Assembly (NCBI GenBank): GCA_964462525.1
Contig: CAYWWY010000001.1
Location: 124,001-188,000 of the forward strand
DNA length: 64,000 nucleotides
Direction of reading: 5' to 3'
From: CAYWWY01 sp964462525
Lineage (GTDB): Bacteria > Thermotogota > Thermotogae > MWEM01
Part shown: piece after piece, positions 1 to 7,994 of the stretch
Position numbering within the stretch: position 1 is the stretch's first letter
Layout of the letters: the number at the start of each line of letters is the position of its first letter
Notes under the pieces: model-generated
Told to the model about the DNA's origin: nothing
The model's input: the letters and a program-made list of their open reading frames with translations, nothing else
Database searches by the model: none
Made by a program: the position numbers and the translations under genes

Positions 1-1
1 C

Positions 2-1615
2 CCTTGGTTCGGGTTAATTGATGAAGGAAGAGAGCATTTCCATTGGAGCGGTTGGGGGACAAGGCAGGTGCACGCGCTTGTTCGAGCATATCAGATCACA
101 GAAGAAGAAGGGTTCCTTGAATCGGCCAAGCAAATGGCGAACCACATATACCCGATCATGTTGGCTACAGGACCCATATATTCTATATCCGATTTTGTGT
201 ATAGAGAGTATGAACAGATTGCCTATACCGTCGAAGCGATGATTACTTCATTATATCACCTCTATCAAGCGACTGGAGAAGAATCGTATGCGTGGATGGC
301 CTCTATTGGGATGGGATTTTTCTATGGCAACAATCAACTCCTTATTCCGATGATAACAGATACTGGGGCTGGATTTGATGGACTGGAACGGATTTTCATC
401 AATAGAAATGCTGGGGCTGAATCAACCATCTCCTATCTATTGGCTCGCGCCCTCGTGGAACGGCTACCCGAAGAAGTTGTAGGAATTTCAAAAGCAAAAC
501 CAATCCTGTCTTCGGGGGTTCGGTCGTTTTTTTCCCACCAGATGGATCCAGGTCTTTCCGTGATGGAAATGATTCGGATGGATGGAGAAGAAGGAATGCT
601 TTCGCGCAACCTTCGGCTGCGGACTTCATGGACCCCATATTCCCCGAGTTATCGGGTAACCCTTACCGGACGATTTCCTACGGGACTGGAGTCCAATGCC
701 ATATTTGCCGGTGTTTATGCGGACCATTCGCTCTTAGCACATCCTGGATGGATTGGTCATCTACCTGCAACACCTTTCAATGAAGACCGCTTGACCATCA
801 CCCTCCGAGCACCTCAAGATTTTTATCTCAATCAGATTCTGCTTATACCCCATGTTCCCTATCAGATCCTTGAATGGGGCGGTTCCAGGTTTATTTGGAT
901 CGCAAACATCCATGAAGCCCATGAAACGCTTCATTTGGGTGATTGTTCATTCGTGTTGGAACCGGGGCAATTCATCATCCAAACGATTCAATCGCATTGC
1001 ATTCCCACAGTTGTTACTCAAGAAACATATGAGACAGGATCCAAATACGAAGCTTCGATCAGAAAGAAGGACCACTTTTCCTTGTTGGACTTAAGGGATG
1101 GCGGGAACGCGAGAGGGTTTGGGATTCCCAGAGACCCAGCGAATTTCGATAATTATGGAGCGCCTACAGGGGCATACTATCCGCTCGAAGAGCTTCAGCC
1201 TCGATTGGTGGATGCCGTTCTCCCATTATCCATTCCCTTTTGGATCCCAATAAGCGATCAAACAGACCATGTAATTCCTATGAGCCAGAAATGGAGCTTC
1301 CTACCTATAAAGGCAAAATTTCTCCATTTCCTTGGTTCGAGCGATCATGGAGATTATCAAGCAATGTTTATACTAGAATACGCAGACGGATCAAAAGAAT
1401 CTGTTCCGATTGGGTTTTCTGACTGGTGCGGACAAGCAGTCTATGGAGAAGAAATCGGCATCGAATTTCCCTTTCGATACCTATCGAATCATCAAAAAGA
1501 ATGGATCCGGCCGAAACTGTTCATCCATACGATTCGGTTGAAGGATCAAGATCTCGTATCGGTGACATTTCCAACAGTAAAAACCATGCATATATTTGGA
1601 CTAACAGTTGAATAG
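2..1615 (+). CDS. Uncharacterised large protein, 5'-truncated, possible six-hairpin (alpha/alpha) fold
   Basis: The reading frame is open to the left edge of the window, so the N-terminus is missing. An internal GTG at 68 is not a convincing start because the coding frame continues upstream of it without a stop. The visible 538 residues begin with aromatic-rich sequence followed by amphipathic helices and helix-pair spacing (for example EEGFLESAKQMANHI and EESYAWMASIGMGFFYG), reminiscent of six-hairpin glycosidase or epimerase-like toroids. The C-terminal half is rich in beta-strand. No signal peptide can be judged. I do not recognise a specific family, and the fold suggestion is inference. 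It lies 41 bases upstream of pcm on the same strand and could be co-transcribed with it. Confidence 0.8.
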   Translation, partial: PWFGLIDEGREHFHWSGWGTRQVHALVRAYQITEEEGFLESAKQMANHIYPIMLATGPIYSISDFVYREYEQIAYTVEAMITSLYHLYQATGEESYAWMASIGMGFFYGNNQLLIPMITDTGAGFDGLERIFINRNAGAESTISYLLARALVERLPEEVVGISKAKPILSSGVRSFFSHQMDPGLSVMEMIRMDGEEGMLSRNLRLRTSWTPYSPSYRVTLTGRFPTGLESNAIFAGVYADHSLLAHPGWIGHLPATPFNEDRLTITLRAPQDFYLNQILLIPHVPYQILEWGGSRFIWIANIHEAHETLHLGDCSFVLEPGQFIIQTIQSHCIPTVVTQETYETGSKYEASIRKKDHFSLLDLRDGGNARGFGIPRDPANFDNYGAPTGAYYPLEELQPRLVDAVLPLSIPFWIPISDQTDHVIPMSQKWSFLPIKAKFLHFLGSSDHGDYQAMFILEYADGSKESVPIGFSDWCGQAVYGEEIGIEFPFRYLSNHQKEWIRPKLFIHTIRLKDQDLVSVTFPTVKTMHIFGLTVE

Positions 1616-1656
1616 GCAGAAGATCCGTTGCATATTCGGAGAAGAGTACTCACTAT

Positions 1657-2358
1657 ATGAAAGAAGATCAAAGATCATTTTCTTGGCTATCAGAGTTTGA
1701 AGAATCCAATAATGCTCAGATACGCTCGGCTTTTCAGGAGATTGACCGGAAAGCCTTTATTCCTGAGCAGTATCATTCCTTCGCGGAAGAGGATGAGGTA
1801 ATTCCTACCTGGACAAAAGGCTTCCGGACGATCAGTACGAACTCCCAGCCTTCGCTTGTCGCCAAAATGATTCAATGGTTGGATGTGCAGTCTACCCATC
1901 ATGTGCTTGAAATAGGCACGGGAACAGGTTACTTGACGGCTTTGTTGGCACATATTACAAAAAAAGGTCAGATTACTTCCATTGAGTATGTGGAAGAGCT
2001 CACTCAAGAAGCAAAAAAAAACCTGAATCGATATTCATTCCAAAATGTGCGACTATTCTCGGGCGACGGGTATTATGGGTTCCCCAATCATGCTCCCTAC
2101 GATCGGATTATTTCCAGCGTCGCAATCGGCAATGTTCCAAGCCATTTCTTCCATCAACTGAAAACAGGAGGAAAGCTTATTCTCCCATTGATCGTGAGCA
2201 AAGGGTATACACCCGTCTTTCTTTTCAGGAAAGTTTCTGCTTCAAAGCTAAAAGGAATAATGAAGACCGGGGCCGTCTTTATCGCAATGGATAATCATGA
2301 TGTTCCATGGTTGCGCCATCATCCTCCGGAAGAGGAAGGGATTGAGATCGAGTTTTGA
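1657..2358 (+). CDS. pcm: Protein-L-isoaspartate O-methyltransferase
   Basis: A 233-residue SAM-dependent methyltransferase that repairs spontaneously formed L-isoaspartyl residues in aged proteins by methylating their alpha-carboxyl. The family landmarks are visible: the pre-motif region GFRTISTNSQPSLVAKM, then the SAM-binding motif I HVLEIGTGTGYLTALLAHI at about residues 82-100, and a post-I acidic residue in the ITSIEYVEELTQEA segment. Length matches the family (about 210-230). A GGAGAAGAG ribosome-binding sequence precedes the ATG. An isoaspartyl dipeptidase lies about 8 kb away, so both repair and degradation of isoaspartate are encoded in this window. It converges on xpt with only 9 bases between stop codons, and I see no obvious terminator there. 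Confidence 0.92.
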   Translation: MKEDQRSFSWLSEFEESNNAQIRSAFQEIDRKAFIPEQYHSFAEEDEVIPTWTKGFRTISTNSQPSLVAKMIQWLDVQSTHHVLEIGTGTGYLTALLAHITKKGQITSIEYVEELTQEAKKNLNRYSFQNVRLFSGDGYYGFPNHAPYDRIISSVAIGNVPSHFFHQLKTGGKLILPLIVSKGYTPVFLFRKVSASKLKGIMKTGAVFIAMDNHDVPWLRHHPPEEEGIEIEF

Positions 2359-2367
2359 TAAGATTGA

Positions 2368-2970
2368 TCAGTCAGCAAAGGAAATCGTTCGATTGTCCAA
2401 TGAACTGATTTGAATCAGACCCAAAACAGGGGCTTGAAATTCTTTTTCTAGCAAATCCCTGCCCCCTTCGAACGTTTTTTCTATGACGGTGCAAATTCCA
2501 ACCAGGTTGGATTGGAAAGCTCGGACAATCTTCCCTAGAGCTGCGATTGTTTGTCCTGAAGCCAGAAAATCATCAACTATTAATACCTGGTCGTCTTTTC
2601 TGATCATCTCTTCGGATACATATAGAGTGACAAGTTCGTTCTTTGTGTGCGAAGGGGCTTTCTCCATCCGAAATGAAGTCATGGTGATGGGTTTCTTTTT
2701 CCTTGCAAATACCAAAGGCGCATTAAATGCGACCGCTGCTCCAAAAGCAGGAGCAATACCTGAACTTTCTACCGTCAAGATCTTTGTTACTTTCTGCTCA
2801 AAGGCCGATTTCATACACCTTCCGATCCAAAGCATTGTCTCTGGATGAACCTGATGGTTTAAAAAAGCGTCCACTTTTAAGATGTTGTTATCCAGCACTT
2901 TCCCATACGCGCGAATCAGTGTCTTCAGTTCTTGGCTGCAGTGGATCTGTTTGCTGTGATGAGAACGCAA
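2368..2970 (-). CDS. xpt: Xanthine phosphoribosyltransferase
   Basis: Transfers xanthine to PRPP to make XMP (purine salvage), in the cytoplasm. It matches Bacillus-type Xpt throughout: ILKVDAFLNHQ near the N-terminus, the ESSGIAPA loop, and the PRPP-binding motif VLIVDDFLASGQT, with a C-terminus similar to the family. I place the start at a TTG at 2970 because AAGGAGG sits 8 bases upstream, giving 200 residues, close to the usual 190-195. An ATG at 3057 would add 29 residues that do not resemble the family, but it overlaps the upstream stop as ATGA, so translational coupling from there cannot be excluded. The gene is downstream of the HD-GYP gene in the same orientation. Confidence 0.9.
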   Translation of the reverse strand: MRSHHSKQIHCSQELKTLIRAYGKVLDNNILKVDAFLNHQVHPETMLWIGRCMKSAFEQKVTKILTVESSGIAPAFGAAVAFNAPLVFARKKKPITMTSFRMEKAPSHTKNELVTLYVSEEMIRKDDQVLIVDDFLASGQTIAALGKIVRAFQSNLVGICTVIEKTFEGGRDLLEKEFQAPVLGLIQISSLDNRTISFAD

Positions 2971-3053
2971 AACGATGCCCTCCTTAGGAAGAGAAATAAT
3001 TAAGGAAAAAATTAATTCAAAATAATGAGCGGTCCAGGGGAACCGCTTCGGTT

Positions 3054-5660
3054 TCATTCGTCTGTCTTATCCAATTCTTCCCGATCCAGGGTAAGGAACA
3101 CCTCTATTATGGAGGGATCAAACTGGGTGCCTGAATTTCGTACCATCTCTTCTTTTGCTTCGTCGATACTAAATGGTTTGCGGTATGACCGTTCGCTTGT
3201 CATTGCATCGAATGCGTCCGCAACAGAGATAATCCGCGAAGCCAAAGGGATTTCAATACCTGAAATCTCATCTGGGTACCCTTTCCCATCCCATCGTTCA
3301 TGGTGGAAAAGAACATACCGAGAAACAGGTCGCAAAGAATCGGATGTTTGCAGTACCTTTGCGCCCCATACTGGATGCATTTTGATCATTTCATACTCAT
3401 CGGCAGTCAGTTTTGATTCTTTGTTCAAAACCTGCGTGGGAACGAGAAGTTTTCCAATATCGTGCACCAACCCCGCCCAATAAATCGCATTGATTTCATG
3501 CGACGGTAAGTGAAGTTTCTCAGCAATAAGCGCAGAAAGATAAGCGACCTTTTCGGAGTGGCCTTTTGTGTATAAGTCATATAGTTCCAAAATGGCAATC
3601 ATCGATAGGAGCAGCTCTTTCTGGAATCGTCCCTGTTGAATAATAAACCGTTGCATGGCCAAAAAAGCGGAAGCGATATTTGCAAATCCTTCCGCGATAC
3701 GCAAATCCTCCTCAGTGAAGATCGTTGTTCCGTTTTCAGCTATGTCCAAAGCAATGTCTCCAAAATCCTCTTCTCCAATTCGGAAGGGGACGATGATGGA
3801 AGAGCGGATTGGCAATATGGCTTGCGCCAGCGCTTTGTGGATTTCCGGCCTCATAAAGGGAAGGTTTTCTGTCATTAGGTTGTCGATTTTGGTTGGTTTG
3901 TCGACTTTTATTAAGTCCGTTTTGAATAAGTCCAGTTTCTTAAGGTTGTCTATGTTATGTCCGATCGCGTGAACAAAGCGCCGCTTCTCCCCCTCAAAAA
4001 CCGACAGGCTTCCATAGTCTGCATGATCTACAAAGTTAATGATTAGTTCCAACAAATCTGTGAGAAAACTGTCGGGTTTTCCTAATGCTGATTCAGAGAT
4101 TTTTGAAGAAATTTGGATAATTTTTTCGAATCCATCGGCCAGATGTTCGAATTTTTGATAGAGCTTTTCCAATTCCAGATTTTGAGCAATCAGTTGTTCA
4201 TTGATCGCCTCAGTTTCTTCTTTCGCTTGCGCCAGTTCAAACTCTGTGTGCTTAAGGTCGGTAATGTCCTGGCTAGTCCCAACAAGTTTTTGCGGCATTC
4301 CCATAGAATCAAAAACGACTTGAGCCTGCTCCAGAATGTGACGGACATCACCTGAAGGCAAAACAATGCGGTGTTGGATATGATACGGTTTGCCTTCAAG
4401 GGCTAAACTCAAGTGTTCTTCGAGAATACTTCTGTCATCGGGGTGGATGGATCGAAAAAACAGACTTGATGTCCGTACCTGCAGATCGGATTTGTACCCA
4501 AAGATCCGATAAAGCTCTTCGGACCAATAGTCTTGATCACCCACCAGGTCCCATTCAAAATATCCGTAATGACCAATTCTTTCTCCTTCTTTAAGTCTGC
4601 TCTCGTTTTGACGAGTCAATTGCTGGTGGTTTTCTATGGATGAAAGCAAATCGTTGACCGCGAATGATAGATAGGCAATTTCATCTTTTCCCACGATTTG
4701 AATCCGTTTGCCGAACTGACGATCTTCTTGAACCTCTTGCAGGAGAGAACTCAGAAGGGAAATCTTGGACAAAAACCCCTTATTGAGAAACCAAAAGATC
4801 AAAGCACATAGGATGGAAAGCGAAATGGCTGTAAAGACCAAAAGACGCCGATGGGCAAAGAGTCCTTTTTGGTATAAACTTCGATATAGATTAAGCTCGA
4901 TAATCAGATCGTTTGCAGGGATTTCTGTTTGAATAGAGCGGAATACACGCATCTGATGATCGTTATCAACCTTGATTCTTGACTCGTTTTTTTGAATATC
5001 TGACAAAAGCCAGGGGACAGACGAGACAGCAGCAGTATGGGCTAGGATTTGGAAATCATATCCTCCAAGCAACCGTTGCATTCGGGTTTGTGTTTGCTCA
5101 TCGATGTACCGACCCCATGCGATCCATCCTGTAGAAGGGCCCTCATGCTCACTTGTCAGAACCTGCTGAATGGAAAAAACCATCGGAGGATTAAAAGCGA
5201 CGATTCCGAAGATGCTTTCGTCTTCCAATACTTTGTCAATGAACAATGGGGACTGAATAAAATCCCAAATTAATCCTGGGATTGGATCACGCAAGAACGT
5301 ATCGGGTTGAAAGTGGTCATAGTGTACAATTTCCATCTCGGTGTCAAAAAAAACCATCAAGTGGATGTTTTGCTCTTCAAAGGACCGCAATCCTAGATTC
5401 CGATCAATATATTCCTGGGAAGGGTCTTCTAAAAATGAATAAGTTTCATCCCAATTTGACCATTCAAACACAAGATTGTCTAAAGTTTGGATCTCATGGC
5501 GGATGATGTATTCTAGTTGCTCGATGATTTGGGTGGATTGGTTCTCTTCGGAAGCAGCAAAACTGAGCAAGGTCGTATATGTGGAAAAGACCCACAATAC
5601 CAATAGAATAGCTAGGATCAGCGACAACAACATCCATAAAGCCTTCTTCTTGATGGACAT
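3054..5660 (-). CDS. Membrane sensor c-di-GMP phosphodiesterase: external sensor-TM-HAMP-PAS-GAF-HD-GYP
   Basis: About 868 residues. A first membrane helix (roughly 10-28) and a second (about 276-294, LLVFTAISLSILCALIFWFL) bracket a 240-residue extracytoplasmic domain resembling CHASE4. Then follow a HAMP-like segment, a PAS domain (about 360-470, containing WSEELYRIFGY), a coiled coil, a GAF-like domain (about 515-690) and a C-terminal HD-GYP domain. The HD-GYP signatures are intact: VHDIGKLLVP and HHERWDGKGYP. This predicts hydrolysis of cyclic di-GMP in response to an external signal. ATG at 5660 has AAAGG just upstream; a GTG at 5666 is the alternative. No GGDEF synthase is present in the window. 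It shares its GAF-HD-GYP half with the protein at 48273-50603. Confidence 0.9.
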   Translation of the reverse strand: MSIKKKALWMLLSLILAILLVLWVFSTYTTLLSFAASEENQSTQIIEQLEYIIRHEIQTLDNLVFEWSNWDETYSFLEDPSQEYIDRNLGLRSFEEQNIHLMVFFDTEMEIVHYDHFQPDTFLRDPIPGLIWDFIQSPLFIDKVLEDESIFGIVAFNPPMVFSIQQVLTSEHEGPSTGWIAWGRYIDEQTQTRMQRLLGGYDFQILAHTAAVSSVPWLLSDIQKNESRIKVDNDHQMRVFRSIQTEIPANDLIIELNLYRSLYQKGLFAHRRLLVFTAISLSILCALIFWFLNKGFLSKISLLSSLLQEVQEDRQFGKRIQIVGKDEIAYLSFAVNDLLSSIENHQQLTRQNESRLKEGERIGHYGYFEWDLVGDQDYWSEELYRIFGYKSDLQVRTSSLFFRSIHPDDRSILEEHLSLALEGKPYHIQHRIVLPSGDVRHILEQAQVVFDSMGMPQKLVGTSQDITDLKHTEFELAQAKEETEAINEQLIAQNLELEKLYQKFEHLADGFEKIIQISSKISESALGKPDSFLTDLLELIINFVDHADYGSLSVFEGEKRRFVHAIGHNIDNLKKLDLFKTDLIKVDKPTKIDNLMTENLPFMRPEIHKALAQAILPIRSSIIVPFRIGEEDFGDIALDIAENGTTIFTEEDLRIAEGFANIASAFLAMQRFIIQQGRFQKELLLSMIAILELYDLYTKGHSEKVAYLSALIAEKLHLPSHEINAIYWAGLVHDIGKLLVPTQVLNKESKLTADEYEMIKMHPVWGAKVLQTSDSLRPVSRYVLFHHERWDGKGYPDEISGIEIPLASRIISVADAFDAMTSERSYRKPFSIDEAKEEMVRNSGTQFDPSIIEVFLTLDREELDKTDE

Positions 5661-5681
5661 AATCACCTTTCTTTCAAAAAA

Positions 5682-5710
5682 GGTATACCAGTACTTTTCA
5701 ACACCATCAA
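5682..5710 (-). promoter_or_regulatory. Sigma70-type promoter for the HD-GYP sensor gene
   Basis: On the minus strand, TTGATG (5710-5705) and TATACC (5687-5682) are separated by exactly 17 bases, with an extended TGG before the -10. It lies 22 bases upstream of the start codon. It was identified by inspection only. Confidence 0.5.
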
Positions 5711-5711
5711 A

Positions 5712-6872
5712 TTAGAGCGCTGTTTGTAGAATTTTGAGAACATCTTGTTTATGAAGGGGCATGAATGAGCCTAACGGACCATGCTCGGTGCATTTTTGAG
5801 CCATTTCTTCCAATCGAGAGGCGTCGATTCCTGCTTCTGTAAGAGAAACAGGCATTCCAATCTCAGAAAAAAACTGTTTGGTCCGAGCAATCCCTTCATG
5901 GATCATATTCGTTTTGCTGAAAAAGTCTGGTGCCACATCCCATACCCGATAAGCATATTGCATAAACCGTTCGGGTACTACTTGATAGACGTACTTCATC
6001 CATGCCGGGAAAATAATGGCCAAGCCCGCCCCATGCGTGATATCGTAAATTCCACTCAGTTCATGTTCAATACCGTGAGTGGCCCAATCCGAAATCCTTC
6101 CGGTACCCAAAATACCATTGTGTGCTATGGTTCCTGACCACATAATTTCAGCGCGGGCATCGTAATTATTCGGTTCTTTCAATGCTTTTGGGGCATTGCG
6201 GATGATACACTTCAATGTAGCTTCGCAAAGCCTGTCTGTTAAGTCTACATTGGGTTCTGTGGTAAAGTAGCGCTCAAGGATGTGAGCCATCATATCTGTT
6301 ATTCCCGCAGCAGTTTGATAAGGAGGGAGGGTGTAGGTCAATTCGGGATTCATGATCGAAAATACTGGTCTCAATAGATTGCTTCCGATGGCCCTTTTGT
6401 ACCATCCTTCTTCTTTTGTGATTACTGAAGAATCGCTGGATTCGCTTCCCGCAGCTGGAATCGTTAAAACTACTCCAAGCTTAAGGGCTTTTTCAATTCT
6501 TTTACCCGCAAAGAAATCCCACACATCTCCGGGGTATGGAACCCCAGCAGCGATTGCTTTGGCTGAATCAATGGGGCTTCCGCCTCCAATTGCAAGAATA
6601 AAATCAATCTTGTGCTCACGGCAGAGTTCGATGCCTTTTTTTACCATTGAGAGTCTGGGGTTGGGTTGAACCCCTGCCAATTCAACAAACCCTATCTGTG
6701 ATTCTCTTAGGCTTTGAACGATTTGGTCATATAACCCGGTTTTCTTTATGGAACCAGAACCGTAGTGAAGTAACACTTTGTTTGTGTGCCTGCTGACTTC
6801 TTTGCCTACTTGTGTATGAGTCCCTGCTCCAAAAAGGATTCGAGTAGCATTTTGGAAAATAAAATTTTGCAT
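5712..6872 (-). CDS. Iron-containing alcohol dehydrogenase (butanol dehydrogenase BdhA/YqhD type)
   Basis: A 386-residue group III alcohol dehydrogenase that reduces aldehydes to alcohols with NAD(P)H, probably as a fermentative redox sink. The N-terminal half has the nucleotide-binding FILAIGGGSPIDSAKAIAAG. The C-terminal half carries the expected metal ligands: an Asp and a His in TDMMAHILERYF, and two His in HELSGIYDITHGAGLAIIF. The start at 6872 is supported by AGGAGGT immediately upstream. BdhA and YqhD proteins are about 385-390 residues, so the gene is full length. It follows the ABC ATPase gene by 18 bases and may be in the same transcript. Substrate range cannot be read from sequence. 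Confidence 0.93.
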   Translation of the reverse strand: MQNFIFQNATRILFGAGTHTQVGKEVSRHTNKVLLHYGSGSIKKTGLYDQIVQSLRESQIGFVELAGVQPNPRLSMVKKGIELCREHKIDFILAIGGGSPIDSAKAIAAGVPYPGDVWDFFAGKRIEKALKLGVVLTIPAAGSESSDSSVITKEEGWYKRAIGSNLLRPVFSIMNPELTYTLPPYQTAAGITDMMAHILERYFTTEPNVDLTDRLCEATLKCIIRNAPKALKEPNNYDARAEIMWSGTIAHNGILGTGRISDWATHGIEHELSGIYDITHGAGLAIIFPAWMKYVYQVVPERFMQYAYRVWDVAPDFFSKTNMIHEGIARTKQFFSEIGMPVSLTEAGIDASRLEEMAQKCTEHGPLGSFMPLHKQDVLKILQTAL

Positions 6873-6890
6873 TGTATACCTCCTTCTGTA

Positions 6891-7991
6891 TTATAATTGG
6901 CGATGTAACACTTTTGCAAGCTCAGGAACAATTTGAATGGAAACCGCTTCCCCTTGAGAAGGGATCTTCTTCTGAGCTGGATTATCGATCTGGACAAGGA
7001 TTTCTCCCGTTGATGTGGAAACATAGGATTCAACGCTATGACCAAGGTAAATATTAGTGATGATTGTTCCGTCAATGATTCCTTGCCCGGGTTGAGCAAG
7101 AACCATAGATTCCGGTCTACACATAATTACAGCTGAATCGCCAGGGAGAATCTGGGGGTCGAATCGCTGGATCGTGATTTTCTTCCCTAATGATTCAACT
7201 GTGCAGGCATCTCGCACTTCAAGAACATTGGCTTGGAAGAAAGCTACTTTCCCGATAAACCCTGCAACGAATTGAGAAATAGGTTCTTCATATATTTGTG
7301 CGGGGGGTCCGATCTGGACAATTTTCCCGTCATTCATTACTACAACCCGGTCCGAAAGGCTCATCGCTTCAACTCGATCGTGAGTCACATATACGGTCGT
7401 AATGTTCAAGGATTGCTGAATCCTCCGGATTTCAACGCGCATTTGTTCGCGTAGGAGCGCATCTAAATTTGATAAGGGTTCGTCCAGGAGGAGAACTGAC
7501 GGTTCAACGACCAAAGAACGCGCAAGTGCTACCCGCTGTTGCTGTCCTCCTGAAAGGCGAGATGGTGCTCGATGAGAAAGGTGACTAAGCCCCACGATCT
7601 CCAAAACCTTGTGCACCCGTTCCTTGAGCTGCGCGCTAGGAATCTTCCGGATCTTAAGACCGTAAGCTACATTCTGAAAGACATCCATATGGGGAAAAAG
7701 ACCATAACTTTGAAAAACCATAGCCGTATCCCGTTGATTAGGAGGCAATTGCGTTACCTCACTGGATCCAATCATAATCGTGCCTTTGGTAGGTATTTCG
7801 AACCCGGCAATCATCCGAAGCGTTGTGGTTTTCCCGCAACCCGACGGACCAAGCAGGGTAACCAATTCGCCGGGTTGGATTTCAAAATCTGCATTATCAA
7901 CGGCAAGGACCTCTTTTTTCGATTGGGGGTCTTTAAATATCTTTGTAATGTTGATCAACTGGATATTCGAAGCTTTTTTTGTCAAAGCCAC
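6891..7991 (-). CDS. ABC transporter ATP-binding protein, Fe(III)/polyamine type (FbpC/PotA-like)
   Basis: A 366-residue ATPase that powers the fused permease encoded 3 bases upstream. The Walker A is GPSGCGKTT, the signature LSGGQQQRVALARSL, Walker B VLLLDEPLSNLDALLR, and the switch His is in TTVYVTHDRVEAM. After residue 240 comes a TOBE-type C-terminal regulatory domain, as in FbpC, PotA and CysA. The start is GTG at 7991 with a GTGAGGT ribosome-binding sequence. Pairing with an FbpB-type double permease favours an inorganic-ion or iron(III) substrate, but polyamines or other small solutes are possible. No periplasmic binding protein gene is adjacent. Confidence 0.9.
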   Translation of the reverse strand: MALTKKASNIQLINITKIFKDPQSKKEVLAVDNADFEIQPGELVTLLGPSGCGKTTTLRMIAGFEIPTKGTIMIGSSEVTQLPPNQRDTAMVFQSYGLFPHMDVFQNVAYGLKIRKIPSAQLKERVHKVLEIVGLSHLSHRAPSRLSGGQQQRVALARSLVVEPSVLLLDEPLSNLDALLREQMRVEIRRIQQSLNITTVYVTHDRVEAMSLSDRVVVMNDGKIVQIGPPAQIYEEPISQFVAGFIGKVAFFQANVLEVRDACTVESLGKKITIQRFDPQILPGDSAVIMCRPESMVLAQPGQGIIDGTIITNIYLGHSVESYVSTSTGEILVQIDNPAQKKIPSQGEAVSIQIVPELAKVLHRQL

Positions 7992-7994
7992 ACC

